Source of the DNA: Musa acuminata AAA Group
Taxonomy: Eukaryota; Streptophyta; Magnoliopsida; Zingiberales; Musaceae
Direction: 5' to 3'
Assembly: GCF_036884655.1 (NCBI RefSeq)
Contig: NC_088331.1
Span: 15,355,001 to 15,419,000 of the forward strand
Length of the DNA: 64,000 nucleotides
Every line of letters starts with the position of its first letter. Positions within the stretch are counted from its first letter, which is position 1. The notes beneath the pieces were generated by a model that searched no databases, was not told the DNA's origin, and saw only the letters and a program-made list of their open reading frames with translations. Positions 19,818 through 31,226 of the stretch are shown here, piece by piece. Made by a program: the position numbers and the translations under genes.

Positions 19818-22800
19818 TTAAGTATTCGGACCCATCAACATTCCTAATTCTCTTCTTATGTAATCAAATTGTTCTTCACATAGGGGTTTTGTGAAGATAT
19901 CAGCCAGTTGATGTTTGGTATCAATAAACTCTATGGTTACATCATGATTAGTGACATGATCACGTATAAAGTGATGTCTAATATCAATGTGTTTTGTTCT
20001 TGAGTGTTGTATAGGATTTTTAGTTAAGCATATTGCACTCGTGTTATCACATTTAATGGGAATATCTTTAAGATTCACTTTGTAATCTTCTAAAGTGTTT
20101 TTCATCCATACAACTTGTGCACAGCATGCACTTGCTGCAATGTATTCAGCTTCGGTTGTTGATAGGGCAACCGAGTTTTGTTTCTTAGATGACCAGGATA
20201 CAAGGGCATGTCCTAAAAATTGACATGATCCTGATGTGCTTTTTCTGTCTAGTTTGCAGCCAGCGAAGTCCGCATCAGCATAAGCTGTTAATTCAAAATT
20301 TTCTGATTTTGGGTACCATAGTCCTAGATTGGTAGTTCCATTAAGATATCTGAGTATTCTTTTGACTGCTTTGAGATGAGATATCTTAGGGTCTGATTGA
20401 AATCTAGCACAAAGTCCTACACTGAACATGATGTCTGGTCTGGTGGCAGTGAGGTAAAGTAAACTTCCTATCATACCCCTATAGGTTTTTTGATCGAAGC
20501 TTTCTCCATTCTCATCAATTTCTAACTTAGTGGAGGTGGTCATAGGAGTGTCAATGGCTTTTGAATTATTCATTTTGAACTTCTTTAGCAAACTCACAGC
20601 ATATTTGGTTTGACTAATAAAGATGCCATTGCTTAGTTGTTTGATTTGTAGGCCTAAGAAGAATGTTAACTCTCCCATTAGACTCATTTCGAATTCATGA
20701 CTCATAGTTTTCGCAAAGGATTCACAAAGAGATTCATTTGTAGAACCAAAGATAATATCATCAACATAAATCTGAACAATGAGAAAATCATTTTCAAAAT
20801 TCTTGATAAATAATGTAGTATCAACCTTGCCTTTTATGAAATTATTTTCAATGAGAAAAGAGCTAAGTCTCTCATACCAAGCCCTTGGGGCTTGTTTTAA
20901 ACCATAGAGAGCTTTAGTTAATCTAAACACATGATTAGGGTAGCCATTGTTTTCAAATCCAGGAGGTTGTTCAACATAAACTTCTTCGGAAATGAAACCA
21001 TTTAGAAAAGCGCTTTTAACATCCATTTGAAATAACTTAAAATTATTGCAACTAGCGTAGGCAAGGAGCATCCTTATGGCTTCCAATCGAGCCACAGGTG
21101 CGAAGGTTTCTTCGTAATCGATACCTTCTTCTTGGTTGAAACCTTTGGCCACTAATCTAGCCTTGTTTCTAACCACGATACCATTTTCATCTTGCTTGTT
21201 TCTAAAGACCCATTTAGTACCAATTACTAAATGGTCATTTGGCCTAGGAACAAGCGTCCACACCTCATTTCTCTCAAATTGATTTAATTCATCTTGCATT
21301 GCGATAATCCATGAATCATCTTTCATGGCTTCATCAACACATTTGGGTTCAATTTGGGAGAGAAAAGCGGCGTTGGCACAAAAGTTTTTAAAAGAAGATC
21401 GTGTTTGAACCCCCTTTGATGTGTCTCCTAGGATTAGCTCCTTAGGATGAGCATCTATATACTTCCAATCCTTGGGTAAGGATGTTTTGGAAGTGGATGC
21501 AACCAAGTTGCTAGTTGGAGACGGGGTTTCGTTTAAATTCAAGGAATCAAAATTAACATCATCATCAAGATCATTTTTCTTAATTTCTGAAATCTCATTG
21601 AAAACAACATGGATGGATTCTTCAATAATTAAGGTTCTTTTATTGAAGATGTGAAAAGCTTTAGAAACCGAAGAATAACCAAGAACGATTCCTTCATCAG
21701 ATTTGGCATCGAATTTTCCTAAGTTATCCTTTTCATTCAAGATAAAACACTTACACCCAAAGACTTTAAAATATGAGACATTGGGTTTTTTGTTATTCCA
21801 TAACTCATAAGGAGTTTTGAGAGTAAGGGTCTTACTAGGACTCTATTTAAAATATAACATGCAGTGTTTACAGCTTCGGCCCAAAAATATTTGGGTAGGC
21901 TATGTTCATTCAACATGGTTCTTGCCATTTCTTGCAAATTTCGATTTTTTCTTTCTACTACCCCATTTTGTTGAGGATTTCTTGGAGTAGAGAAGTTATG
22001 GTTGTATCCATTGAGTTCACAGAATTCTTGGAAGTCATGGTTTTGAAATTCTCCACCATGATCACTTCTAATTGACGAAATCATAGATTCCTTCTCATTT
22101 TGAACAAGTTTACAAAACTTGGTAAAATGTCTAAAGCATTCATTTTTTTGTTTTAAGAAGTAGGTCCATGTATATCTGCTGTAGTCATCAATAATGACAA
22201 AGGCGTATTTGCTACCTCCTAGACTTGATGTAGAGATTGGTCCGAACAAGTCCATATGGATCAATTGTAAGGGCCTAGAGGTGCTTATTTGATTCTTAGC
22301 TTTGAAGCTACCCCTAATTTGCTTACCTAATTGGCAAGCATCACATACATTATCTTTGATGAACTTGATATGAGGAATTCCTCTTACAAGTTCTCTAGAT
22401 GATACTTGATTGATTAGTTTCATGCTAGCATGACCTAATCTTCTATGCCATAGCCAAGCATCCTCATTCATAACGGCAAGGCACATTTCATCACATAAGT
22501 CATTGATGTCAATAGTGTAAACGTTGTTTTGTTTTAATGCAATCATAGATATATTTTTGTGTGGTTTTTCAATGATGCAGGCATTAGATTCAAATCTTAT
22601 AATATATCCTTTATCACATAATTGACTAATGCTCAAGAGGTTATGTTTTAGACCATCAACTAGTAAAACATCTTCAATAGAGAGGTTGGATTTGTTACCT
22701 ATGGTTCCTTTGCCAATGATTTTACCCTTGTTGTTGTCTCCGAAGGTGACATATCCTTCGTCTATGCTAGAGAGCTTAGAGAATTGAGATGGATCTCCGG

Positions 22801-22867
22801 TCATATGCCTTGAGCATCCACTATCAAGGTACCATTTCTTGCTCCTAGCTTGCGATTGTTTAGTTTT
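19818..22867 (-). pseudogene. pol: R5 pol polyprotein with one single-base deletion
   Basis: Begins after the UAG at 22868-22870 in the gag frame. It has protease DSGCSRHMTGD (DSG at about 22813-22824), the pre-integrase and zinc segment (WHRRLGH, CDACQLGK), the integrase core (MDLFGP, DDYSRYTW, DHGGEFQ, ERKNR), RT ([23 protein letters not shown]), and RNase H ([14 protein letters not shown]), ending ...GMLMGPNT. Compared with R1, one base is missing near 21820 in the C-terminal half of integrase, shifting the frame, so 21737-22804 and 19818-21740 appear as separate ORFs. All catalytic motifs are otherwise intact. The integrase stop of R1 is absent here. Pol provides the enzymes for copying and inserting the element. 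Confidence 0.9.
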
Positions 22868-24451
22868 CTACAAGAAAGAATGATGTTTAGGTACCCATTT
22901 GCTTTTGGGTGCCTCATAAATAGATCTACATTTTCTATCATGTTGCATAGAGTTTATCATGGTTCCTTTAGGAACCCAAATTAATTTGTTTGGACTTATT
23001 TTCTTGAATGGACAACAATGTGTCTTGTGTCCAGATTTGCAACAAAAGTTGCACTTGGTTTGGTGTTGAACATGTAAGATGGGGCCTTTTACAAAGGTAG
23101 TTGGATTTCGGTGAGGACTCCTCACAAATCCAATCCCACTTCTTTTGGGAGCATGACCCTTGTTTGTAAGGATCATGTTTAATGACTTGCTACCAACCTC
23201 GAATTTCTTCAAGGTGTCCTTAAGTAGCAAGTTTTCTTTTTGTATAGTTTCTAAATCATGACATTTGATACATGAATTTAAACTATCATGATGTTCGACT
23301 TTTAACTTATCAAACTCACAAGTAAGATTATCATGTACCTTTTTTAGCAACTTGTATTTTCTATTTATAACTTTGCATTCATCAAATAAATCATGGAAGG
23401 CATTTAATAATTCATCGAAAGATAAATCAGCATCTAATAAATCCGTTACCTCCTCTTCGATAGCCATAAAGGCGTAATGAGCAACTTGCTCGGTGTTGGA
23501 TTCCTCTTCCTCAGATGCGCTCGAATCATCCCATGTTGCTTGGAGCGCCTTCTTCTTTGTTGTTCTTTTCTTGACTTGGGGACAATCACTTTTGTAATGT
23601 CCCGGCTTTTTACATTCGTAGCAGATCACTTGGTCCTTCTTAGGTTCAAGTTTATTTTTCACATCGTTTTTAAACTTGTTTCTTTTGAAGAATTTCTTAA
23701 ACTTTCTTGTCAAAAGTGCCAAGTCATCATCACAGTCCTCATCACTTGAGTTTTCTCTCAAGTGGCATTCAGAAGTTTTAAGTGCCATATCCTTCCTGTT
23801 CTTTGGAAGGATGTCTTCTTGCTCTTCATGAGCTTTGCAAGTCATTTCGTAGGTCATTAATGACTCGATTAGTTCTTCAAGAGGGAAATTTCGCAGATCT
23901 TTTGCCTCTTGAATGGCGGTGACTTTAGGATCCCAACTCTTAGGAAGGGATCTTAGTATCTTATTAACAAGCTCAAAATCCGAAAAGCTCTTTCCGAGTC
24001 CTTTTAGACTGTTGACGACATCCGTGAAACGGGTAAACATGTCGCCAATGGTTTCACTCGGTTTCATTCGGAAAAGTTCAAAAGAATGCAGCAACAGATT
24101 GATTTTTGACTCTTTCACTCTACTTGTGCCCTCGTGGGTCACTTCAAGTGTGTGCCAAATATCAAAAGCAGTTTCGCAAGTTGAAACACGATTAAACTCG
24201 TTTTTATCAAGTGCGCAAAATAAGGCATTCATAGCCTTTGCATTAAGAGCGAAAGCCTTCTTCTCCAAATCGTTCCAATCGATCATTGGAAGAGAAGATT
24301 TTGAAAATCCATTTTCAACGAGGTTCCACAGTTCAAAATCCATAGAAATAAGAAAGATCCTCATTCGGGTCTTCCAGTAAGTGTAGTCCGTTCCACTGAA
24401 CATGGGTGGACGTGTAATCGAATGCCCCTCTTGGTTTCCGGCGTATGCCAT
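22868..24451 (-). CDS. gag: R5 Gag, 527 aa, intact zinc knuckle, ending in UAG
   Basis: Same length and start (MAYAGNQEGHS) as R1 Gag. The copia Gag core is complete (YTYWKTRMRIFL, THEGTSRVKESKINLL, ELVNKILRSLPKSWDP, EELIESLMTYEMTC). The nucleocapsid knuckle CYECKKPGHYKSDC (C-x2-C-x4-H-x4-C) is intact, unlike in R1. A second Cys/His motif (CNFCCKSGHKTHCC) lies near residue 465. An acidic, lysine-rich middle and a probable coiled coil (about residues 340-420) separate them. It ends ...PKHHSFL-UAG at 22868-22870, and protease follows in the same frame. Expected to form cytoplasmic virus-like particles. Confidence 0.93.
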   Translation of the reverse strand: MAYAGNQEGHSITRPPMFSGTDYTYWKTRMRIFLISMDFELWNLVENGFSKSSLPMIDWNDLEKKAFALNAKAMNALFCALDKNEFNRVSTCETAFDIWHTLEVTHEGTSRVKESKINLLLHSFELFRMKPSETIGDMFTRFTDVVNSLKGLGKSFSDFELVNKILRSLPKSWDPKVTAIQEAKDLRNFPLEELIESLMTYEMTCKAHEEQEDILPKNRKDMALKTSECHLRENSSDEDCDDDLALLTRKFKKFFKRNKFKNDVKNKLEPKKDQVICYECKKPGHYKSDCPQVKKRTTKKKALQATWDDSSASEEEESNTEQVAHYAFMAIEEEVTDLLDADLSFDELLNAFHDLFDECKVINRKYKLLKKVHDNLTCEFDKLKVEHHDSLNSCIKCHDLETIQKENLLLKDTLKKFEVGSKSLNMILTNKGHAPKRSGIGFVRSPHRNPTTFVKGPILHVQHQTKCNFCCKSGHKTHCCPFKKISPNKLIWVPKGTMINSMQHDRKCRSIYEAPKSKWVPKHHSFL

Positions 24452-24487
24452 CTCTCTTGGGTTTTAATCCTTTAGAGAGTTAACCTC

Positions 24488-24499
24488 GCTCTGATACCA
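24488..24499 (-). other. R5 primer-binding site, initiator tRNA-Met
   Basis: Minus-strand TGGTATCAGAGC two bases from the 5' LTR end. Confidence 0.92.
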
Positions 24500-24501
24500 A
24501 T

Positions 24502-26785
24502 TGTTAGGATCGAGAGCACTAAGAGGGGGGGGGGTGAATTAGTGCAGCGGAAATCTTACAATGATTAAAAACCAAAAGCTGCGTTCGTTCAAAAACTGTT
24601 ATGATGCAAAAGCAAATTCTCAGTTTGTATCTAAGTGCAGTTTGCGTCTAAGCGCAGATTGCGTCTAAGCGTAGTTTTGCGTCTAAGCGCAGTTTACGTC
24701 TAAACTCAGATTTACGTCTAAACGCAGATTTACGTCCAAATGCAGATTTACGTCTAAACTCAGATTTACGTCTAAACGCTGTTTTACGTCTAAACGCAGA
24801 TTTACGTCTAAACACAGATTTACGTCTAAACTCAAAAACTTGTTTGTATACTTGCAGAAGGCAGTATGCAGTTGGAATCAAGATGTAAATGTGAACTGAG
24901 ATCTGATGATTGAGCGAGGAAAGCCGATTTACGTCTGAATGCAGTTTTACGTCTAAATGCTGAAAATCGTTCGTAAAGTCGTAGAGGACAGATTGCAGTT
25001 ATCAATAGGATTAAAGTGTAAGTGTAAACTGCAAAGAAGCTCGTTCGTAAAAGCACGGAAAACAGTTCTGCAGAATCAAACGTAAACGTAAACTGTAATG
25101 TATGAAAATACGAATTTACGTCTGAATGCAGATTCGGAAGAACAACACTTAGAACTTGTTCGTGAAAGCGCAGAGAGCAGTAGTAATGAGGGAGGTTTGC
25201 AGTAATGATAAAGTGCTCGAAAATAAACGCAAACCAGAGATTTAGAGTGGTTCGGTCAGCCTTGACCTACTCCACTTTTGGCTTCCTCCACCGATGAGGT
25301 TGCCGACGTCAACTAGGTGCCTTCCTTCAATGGGCGAAGGCCAAACTTCCCTTTTACAATTTCTCTCCTTTTGACAGGCTCAGGAGACAACCTTTACAGA
25401 CCTTTCTCTCCTCACTTTACAACTGAAAACTTGAAGAACAGAAGGAGGAGACTTAAAGGCTTTACAACACTTTTGAGCTTCTTAGAATCACAGAAAAGAT
25501 CAAGATTTCGATGTAGGTCTGTATCTTTTCAGTGCTGAATGGGTGGGGTATTTATAGGCCCCAACCCAATTCAAAATTCGAGCTCAAAACGATCAAATCG
25601 ATCAAATCCCAGAATTCTGGGATCAGGCGGTTGCACCTCTTGACTGGAGAGGTGGCACCGCCTGGCAGAGCTCGAAGACTGAGCTCAGGCGATTGCTTCT
25701 CTCTGCCAGAGCTCGAAGACTGAGCTCGATGGTTGCATCACCTGGCAGAGCTCGAAGACTGAGCTTGGTGATTGCATCACCTGGCAGAGCTCGAAACTGA
25801 GCTCGGTGGTTGCATCACCTGGCAGAGCTCCAAGCTGAGCTCAGGCTGATGCACCTCTCTGCCAGAGCTCGAAGACTGAGCTCGGTGAATGCATCACCTG
25901 GCAGAGCTCGAGACTGAGCTCAGGCTGATGCACCTCTCTGCCAGAGCTCGAAGACTGAGCTCGGTGGTTGCATCGCCTGGCAGAGCTCGAAACTTGAGCT
26001 CTGGCGGTGCTACCTCTTGGCAGAGGAGGTTGCACCGCCCAGTCTAGCTCGAAGACTGAGCTCTGGGCGGTTGCACCTCTCGGCTGGGGCGGTTGCACCT
26101 CCCAGTCTCGCAGCCCTGGCGGTTGCACCTCCTGGCTGGGGCGGTTGCACCTCCCAACCCCACAGCCCAGGCGGTTGCACCTCCTGGCTGGGGCGGTTGC
26201 ACCTTCCAACCCCACAGCCTAGGCGGTTGCACCTCCTGGCTGGGGCGGTTGCACCTCCTGGTGCAATCAGGGTCCGAATGGTTCACTCCATTCGGCCCAC
26301 TTTGAATCTTTTCAGGGGCCCAATTGCCCCAAGATTAAGCTAATGGGATCACCTCCCATTTTCATGCTTAATCATCATGCTAACTACGATTAACTCTAAG
26401 ACAACTTCTGCAGCTTTGCTCCGATGCGTCAATCGCTTCTTCCGGCGAGTTTCCGGCCAACTTCCGTCGATCAACCGATAACCCTCGGTGATCCTTCTGC
26501 GGACATCCGGCATACTCCTGGACTTGCGACGATCCACTTGGCGAGTTCCGACGAGCTTCGCTTGGCAAGCTTCTGGACTTCTCGGATCTGTTCACGCTGA
26601 ACCTCCGACGACCGTCCGAACTTCCGTCGAACTCTCGAACTCCCAACGTGATCCTGATCTTGACTCCGGCGCAACACCTGCTGCTTGTCTTACTCTTATC
26701 GTAGTTAATCCTACACACTTATCTCAACACATAGATTAGATAACAAATGACAATTGACTTCATCATCAAAACCCGAGATTCAACA
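24502..26785 (-). repeat. R5 5' LTR (right, 2284 bp)
   Basis: Runs from TGTTAGGATCG to GATTCAACA in plus coordinates. The promoter TATA box is at 25549-25556 on the minus strand, U3 tandem repeats lie at about 25620-26265, and the 18-bp array at about 24637-24840 has two units fewer than the partner LTR. Confidence 0.93.
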
Positions 26786-27732
26786 AAAGCAAGAGCTGAA
26801 GATGCTGCACCAAAGGGACAAGAAGGAGGAGATTCATTTCCCCTTAAAATTGGTGTTTCGGGGTGTTCTACTAGTGGGAGAATTGGATCAGTCCTTCTAG
26901 GTTGTCTAACCCATATACCATTGCTAAATGTGCACCTAAGTCTTTTTAGTAGATTTCTATTGATGGTGTTAAATCGATCAACTTGAATTATTTCTTAATC
27001 AGGCGAGACACAAATATCATGAGCAAGTATTAATCGAGTGATTAACCCCCCATATGGTAACATAGTGTCTTTAGCTATTATATCCTGCATGTGTTGCCAG
27101 ATTAAGTATCCAAAGCAATTATGTTATCCAGTTATAATCCAGTACATGGTGCTTAGCTCTATTTGACTCATTTCATCAAGATGAAATTGCTTGGGAAGTA
27201 GTATGCTAGTCATGATATGATGAAAAATTTTAGAGTTAAAGGGTAGTAGGTGCTCATAACTTTTGGGTATCATGCTTGGGTTTGGATTTTTAAAGACAAT
27301 TTCTAAAGCTTCGGAGTAAGTTGCTCCGATTATAATGACATCCCATTTATTTCTAAAGTAACAGCTCCTATCCTTTTCAATAATTCCAATTAGGTCACAA
27401 ATAGTACTATCAAATATTCTAATTTATGTTCCTAAAAGGTAAGTACTTAGGCTTTCGTTATCCACACATAAGTTTGCATAAAATAGCCTAACTAACCTAG
27501 GATAAATTAGTTCATTGATTTGTAGGAGAGGTAAGACATCTAGATGTGCAAACCACCTAATGGGTTCAAGGTTTCCTAGTTCATCTTGATCAACATGTTT
27601 ACCCTTATGTATAGTTCTTGTTTCGAAATTTGGAAACATAAGAGCTACCTCTTTGGATCTAAAAAGATTTTGGTCATATGAATCTCCTTTAACCCTTTTC
27701 TCTTTTGTTCTTGTTGATCTCTTAGGAGCCAT
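26786..27732 (-). pseudogene. R3 accessory ORF, N-terminal part: putative plant-transposon-protein domain
   Basis: On the minus strand the ORF starts MAPKRSTRTKEKR (basic, possibly a nuclear-localisation or RNA-binding N-terminus) at 27732. Residues about 20-230 resemble the family annotated as putative plant transposon protein, with spaced hydrophobics, YPRLVRLFYANL, GT-IRIFDSTICDLIGI and RSCYFRNKWDVI. Internal stops are at 27424-27426, 27124-27126 and 26995-26997, but the frame is otherwise kept for 315 codons up to the R5 insertion and then continues at 16609. It lies downstream of RNase H, the place where SIRE elements carry an env-like ORF, but I see no signal peptide or membrane segment. 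R1 and R5 lack it. The role is unknown; capture from another plant element is an inference. Confidence 0.72.
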
Positions 27733-27990
27733 TATCTAGACAAGATGATGAATCAAGAATATGAAACTGTGAAGAGTAGGCAAAATAATGAGAAGAGGAA
27801 GGAAAGATTTCAGATTTTATCTTATGGAGAATTTCTTGAAAAATGGAGAGCTTGAACCAACAAGAATCCCTCTCCTTGGCTTCTAAAGGTTGGAATGAGG
27901 GTTAGAGAAGTGTTTGAAGGAGTTGTGGGAGAGCTTGAACCGATTCCTCAAGGGTTGGGGGCGGTTCCACCATCGGCTCTAACCCTCCTT

Positions 27991-28000
27991 CTTATAAAGG
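27991..28000 (-). promoter_or_regulatory. Possible internal promoter ahead of R3 accessory ORF
   Basis: Minus-strand CCTTTATAAG gives a TATA box about 260 bases before the accessory ATG. Just upstream (28008-28100) are GGCGGTGCCACCGCC and near copies, the same palindromes that precede the TATA box in the LTRs. No ORF occupies 27733-28353. Promoter activity is inferred from layout only. Confidence 0.5.
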
Positions 28001-28353
28001 GGTTCTCGGGCGGTGCCACCGCCAATCTGAGCGGTGCCACCACCTGGTGACTGAGCGCTCAGGCGGTGCTACCGTCGGTTCCGGCGGTGCCACCGTTGGC
28101 ATGCCACGGAAGAGAGAAAAAAAAATTTTCTTTCCTCCCCCTTTTTGTTTTTCAGAGGTGTTTGGCTCAAGATAAGATATGATCTTGCTTGTACTTTAAT
28201 ATGTCATTTGGAATCGAGAGAGGAGGAGGAAATCAAATCCACGAAAGAATGGAAAGAGGATAATTTTTTTTTTTTGAAACTATATTCAAACAAGCTTATT
28301 CTCAAGGACAATTTAACATGCCTAGTTCCCTTCTAATGAATTCAAATTGGTCT
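28001..28353 (-). other. R3 spacer between RNase H and accessory ORF, U3-like with polypurine-like tract
   Basis: Read on the minus strand after pol, it has an AAAAAGGGGGAGG tract at about 28134-28146, sharing 12 bases with the true polypurine tract, followed by U3-like GGCGGTG palindromes. The order polypurine tract, then U3-like DNA resembles the start of a 3' LTR. Confidence 0.55.
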
Positions 28354-29150
28354 TCATTTAAGGCTTTTTATAAAAATGTCTGCTAATTGATGCTTTGTGT
28401 CAATAAACTCTAGAACAACATTATTGTTGAGGACATGATCACATATGAAATGATGTCTAACGTTGATATGCTTAGTTCTAGAGTGTTGAATTGGATTTTT
28501 GGTAAGACATATGTCACTTGTATTATCACATTTTATGGGAATGTTTTTCAAGTGAATTTCATAGTCTTCTAATGTATTCTTCATCCAAACAACTTGTGCA
28601 CAACATGCACTTGCAGCAATATACTCGGCTTCCGCCGTAGATAGTGCAACTGAGTTTTGTTTCTTGGAAGCCCAAGAAACAAGTGCATGTCCTAAAAATT
28701 GGCATGTTTTGGATATACTTTTTCTATCTATCCTGCACCCGCAAAAATCGACATCTGCATAAGCTATTAAATCGAATTTATCGGATTTCGGATGCCACAA
28801 TCCTAAATTGGGAGTGCCTTTAAGATATCTAAATATTCTTTTAACACTCTTAAGATGAGATAATTTAGGATTAGATTAAAACCTAGCGCAAAGTCCTACA
28901 CTAAACATGATATCCGGTCTAGTTACGGTGAGGTAGAGTAGACTACCTATCATTCCCCTATACGTTTTTTGATTGAAATTTTCACTATTTTCATCCATAT
29001 CTAACTTAGTCGAAGTACTCAGAGGAGTGTTTATCGCTTTTGAACCATCCATGTTAAATCATTTTAACAATTCTAATGTATATTTAGATTGGTTAAGAAA
29101 TATACCATCACTAAGTTGTTTAATTTGTAACCCTAAAAAGAAGGTTAATT
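28354..29150 (-). pseudogene. pol: R3 pol, C-terminal RT and RNase H (separated by R4)
   Basis: The frame continues from the other side of R4 (36847 onward). On the minus strand it has [15 protein letters not shown], the RT thumb/connection ([25 protein letters not shown]) and RNase H ([29 protein letters not shown]), ending ...ADIFIKSLK. A stop follows CARF at about 28875-28877. The RNase H part of 148 residues is open. TAATT at 29146-29150 is the left target duplication copy of R4. Confidence 0.85.
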
Positions 29151-31226
29151 TGTTATGATCAAGAGCACTAAGAGGGGGGAGGAGGGGGTGAATTAGTGCA
29201 GCGAAAAACTTTCTACTATTAAAACGAAACTGCGTCGAACGATAAAAATGATTTCTGTGTGAAAGCCGATTCTAAGCAAGATGATGTTAAAGTCAATCTA
29301 TGAAGGCAGTTTGCAGCTATGATGAAAACCAGAATATAGGCGCAAACTTAAATACGACGTTCGTACGAAGAAACTGATTTACGTCTAAATGCTGATTCGT
29401 AAATCACTTGATTAGGCAATATGCAGTTTAAGCAAGAGTATAAAGGCAGTTTGCAGTTATGGTAGAGCTCAAAATGTAAACGCAATCTGAAATATGATGA
29501 TCGTACGAAAAAGCAGATTTACGTCTAAACGCTAATTTGGAAAGTGAAAGGCTTGAAACCCGATCGTATATGCACAGAAAGCAGTGAGCTTCAGAGGAGG
29601 TTTGCAGTAAAGATACTATGCTCAAAGTAAATGCAAACTGAGATTTAGAGTGGTTCGGTCAATCTTGACCTACTCCACTTTTGGCTTCCTCCACCGATGA
29701 GGTCACCGATGTCAACAAGAGGCCTTCCTTCAATAGGTGAAGGCCAACCACCCTTTTACAGTTTCACTCCTTTTGACGGGCTTAGGAGACAACCCTTACA
29801 GAATTTTCTCTCCTCTCTTTACAACTCAGAACTTGGAAGAAAAGAGGGAGAAGAACTTTTGGCCTTTACAACAATTTTGAGCTCTAAGAATCATAGAAAA
29901 AGATCAAGATTTCGGTGTATGTCTATGCTCTTTCAGTGCTGAATGGGTGGGGTATTTATAGGCCCCAACCCAGTTCAAATTTGGAGCTCAAAACTGTCAA
30001 TTCCCGGAATTCCGGGATCAGGCGGTTGCACCTCCTGACTGGAGCGGTTGCACCGCTTGGCAAAGCTCGAAGACTGAGCCTTTGGGCGGTGCCACCTCTG
30101 TCACGGGCGGTTGCACCTCTCTGCCAGAGCTCGAAGACTGAGCTCAGGTGGTTGCACCTCCTGACTGAGGCGGTTGCACCACCTGGCAGAGCTCGAAGAC
30201 TGAGCTCAAGCGGTGCCACTTCCTGTCATGGGAGGTTGCACCGCCCGGTCTCGCTCGGAGACTGAGCCCCAGGCGGTGCCACCGCCTGGCTGGGGCAGTT
30301 GCACCTCCCAGTCTCGCTCGGAGACTGAGCCCATGCAGTGCAACCTCCTGCCTTGGGCGGTTCAACCGCCTAGCAGAAATCAGGGTCTGAATGGGTTGAT
30401 CCATTCGGCCCGATTTGGGTTTTTTAGGGGCCCAATTGCCCCAAGATTAAGTTAATGGGATCACCTCCCATTTCTAACTTAATCAATGTGCTAACTACGA
30501 TTATTCCTTAGACATTTACTGCAACTTGCTCCGGTGCGTCAATCGCTTCTTCCGGCGAGCTTCCAGCGAACTTCCGTCGATCATCCGATGAACCCTCGGT
30601 GATGCTACTGCGGACTTCCGACAAAATCCTGGACTTGCGACGATCCACTTGGCGAGTTCCGATGAGCATCTTTGGCAAGCTCATGGACTTCTCGGATTTG
30701 TTCCCGTAGAACCTCCGACGATTGTCCGAACTTCCGTCGAACTCTCGAATTCCCAACGTGATCATTGTCTTGACTCCGGCACAATTCCTGCCGCATGTCT
30801 TTCTTCCATCGTAGTGAATCCTGCACACTTAAAACAAAACTTCGATCGATACAATTAATCCTAAGCAATTAACCAAGTTGTCCGGCATGTCATTGGTCCC
30901 TCGACGCTTCGTCCGATTCTTCGACGCATCGTCCTCTCCTGCAGCCTATTGCCCAATCGGCCAGTTGACTTCGTAACTCCGATATCCTTGGCACAATACC
31001 CGCTCTTCTTGGCCCAATGCCCGAGTCCACGGCCTGAAGCCTTCTATCGATACGTCGACCGATCCACCGGCCCGACGTCCAATATTCTGACATGTTCCTC
31101 CAGCACAACATGATTTTCCTGCTTTAATTGTCTCATCCTGATCGAAGTATCTTGCGTCACTCAAAACGTAGATTAAATCATAAACATATATCAAGTAGTT
31201 TCATCATCAAAATACAAGATTCAATA
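29151..31226 (-). repeat. R4 3' LTR (left, 2076 bp), mosaic
   Basis: Bases up to about 30840 resemble S1 and, more loosely, R1/R5 LTRs (leader, TATA box near 29952-29959, GGCGGTTGCACC repeats). The distal U3 (about 30841-31226) instead matches, in reverse complement, the first ~350 bp of the plus-strand R2 LTR (ATTGGACGTCG, TCGGGCATTGGGCC). Confidence 0.88.

Larger units (their letters stand above)
16610..26785 (-). mobile_element. R5: young, near-complete autonomous copia element (SIRE/Maximus type)
   Basis: It has LTRs at 16610-18930 and 24502-26785 and a target duplication AAAGC at 16605-16609 and 26786-26790. It is inserted in the accessory ORF of R3. The internal order is primer site, gag, UAG, pol, 3' noncoding, polypurine tract. 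The LTRs differ by about a dozen substitutions and two 18-bp repeat units over 2.3 kb by eye, which makes it the most recent insertion that can be judged here. Only one single-base deletion in pol, besides the conserved gag-pol UAG, interrupts the coding region. Confidence 0.95.

Noticed and set aside
26786..28353. Integrated pararetrovirus (two-promoter layout) as an explanation of the accessory ORF
   Set aside because: The ORF is in frame and position within a copia element with clear LTRs; there is no movement protein, coat protein or pararetroviral RT here.
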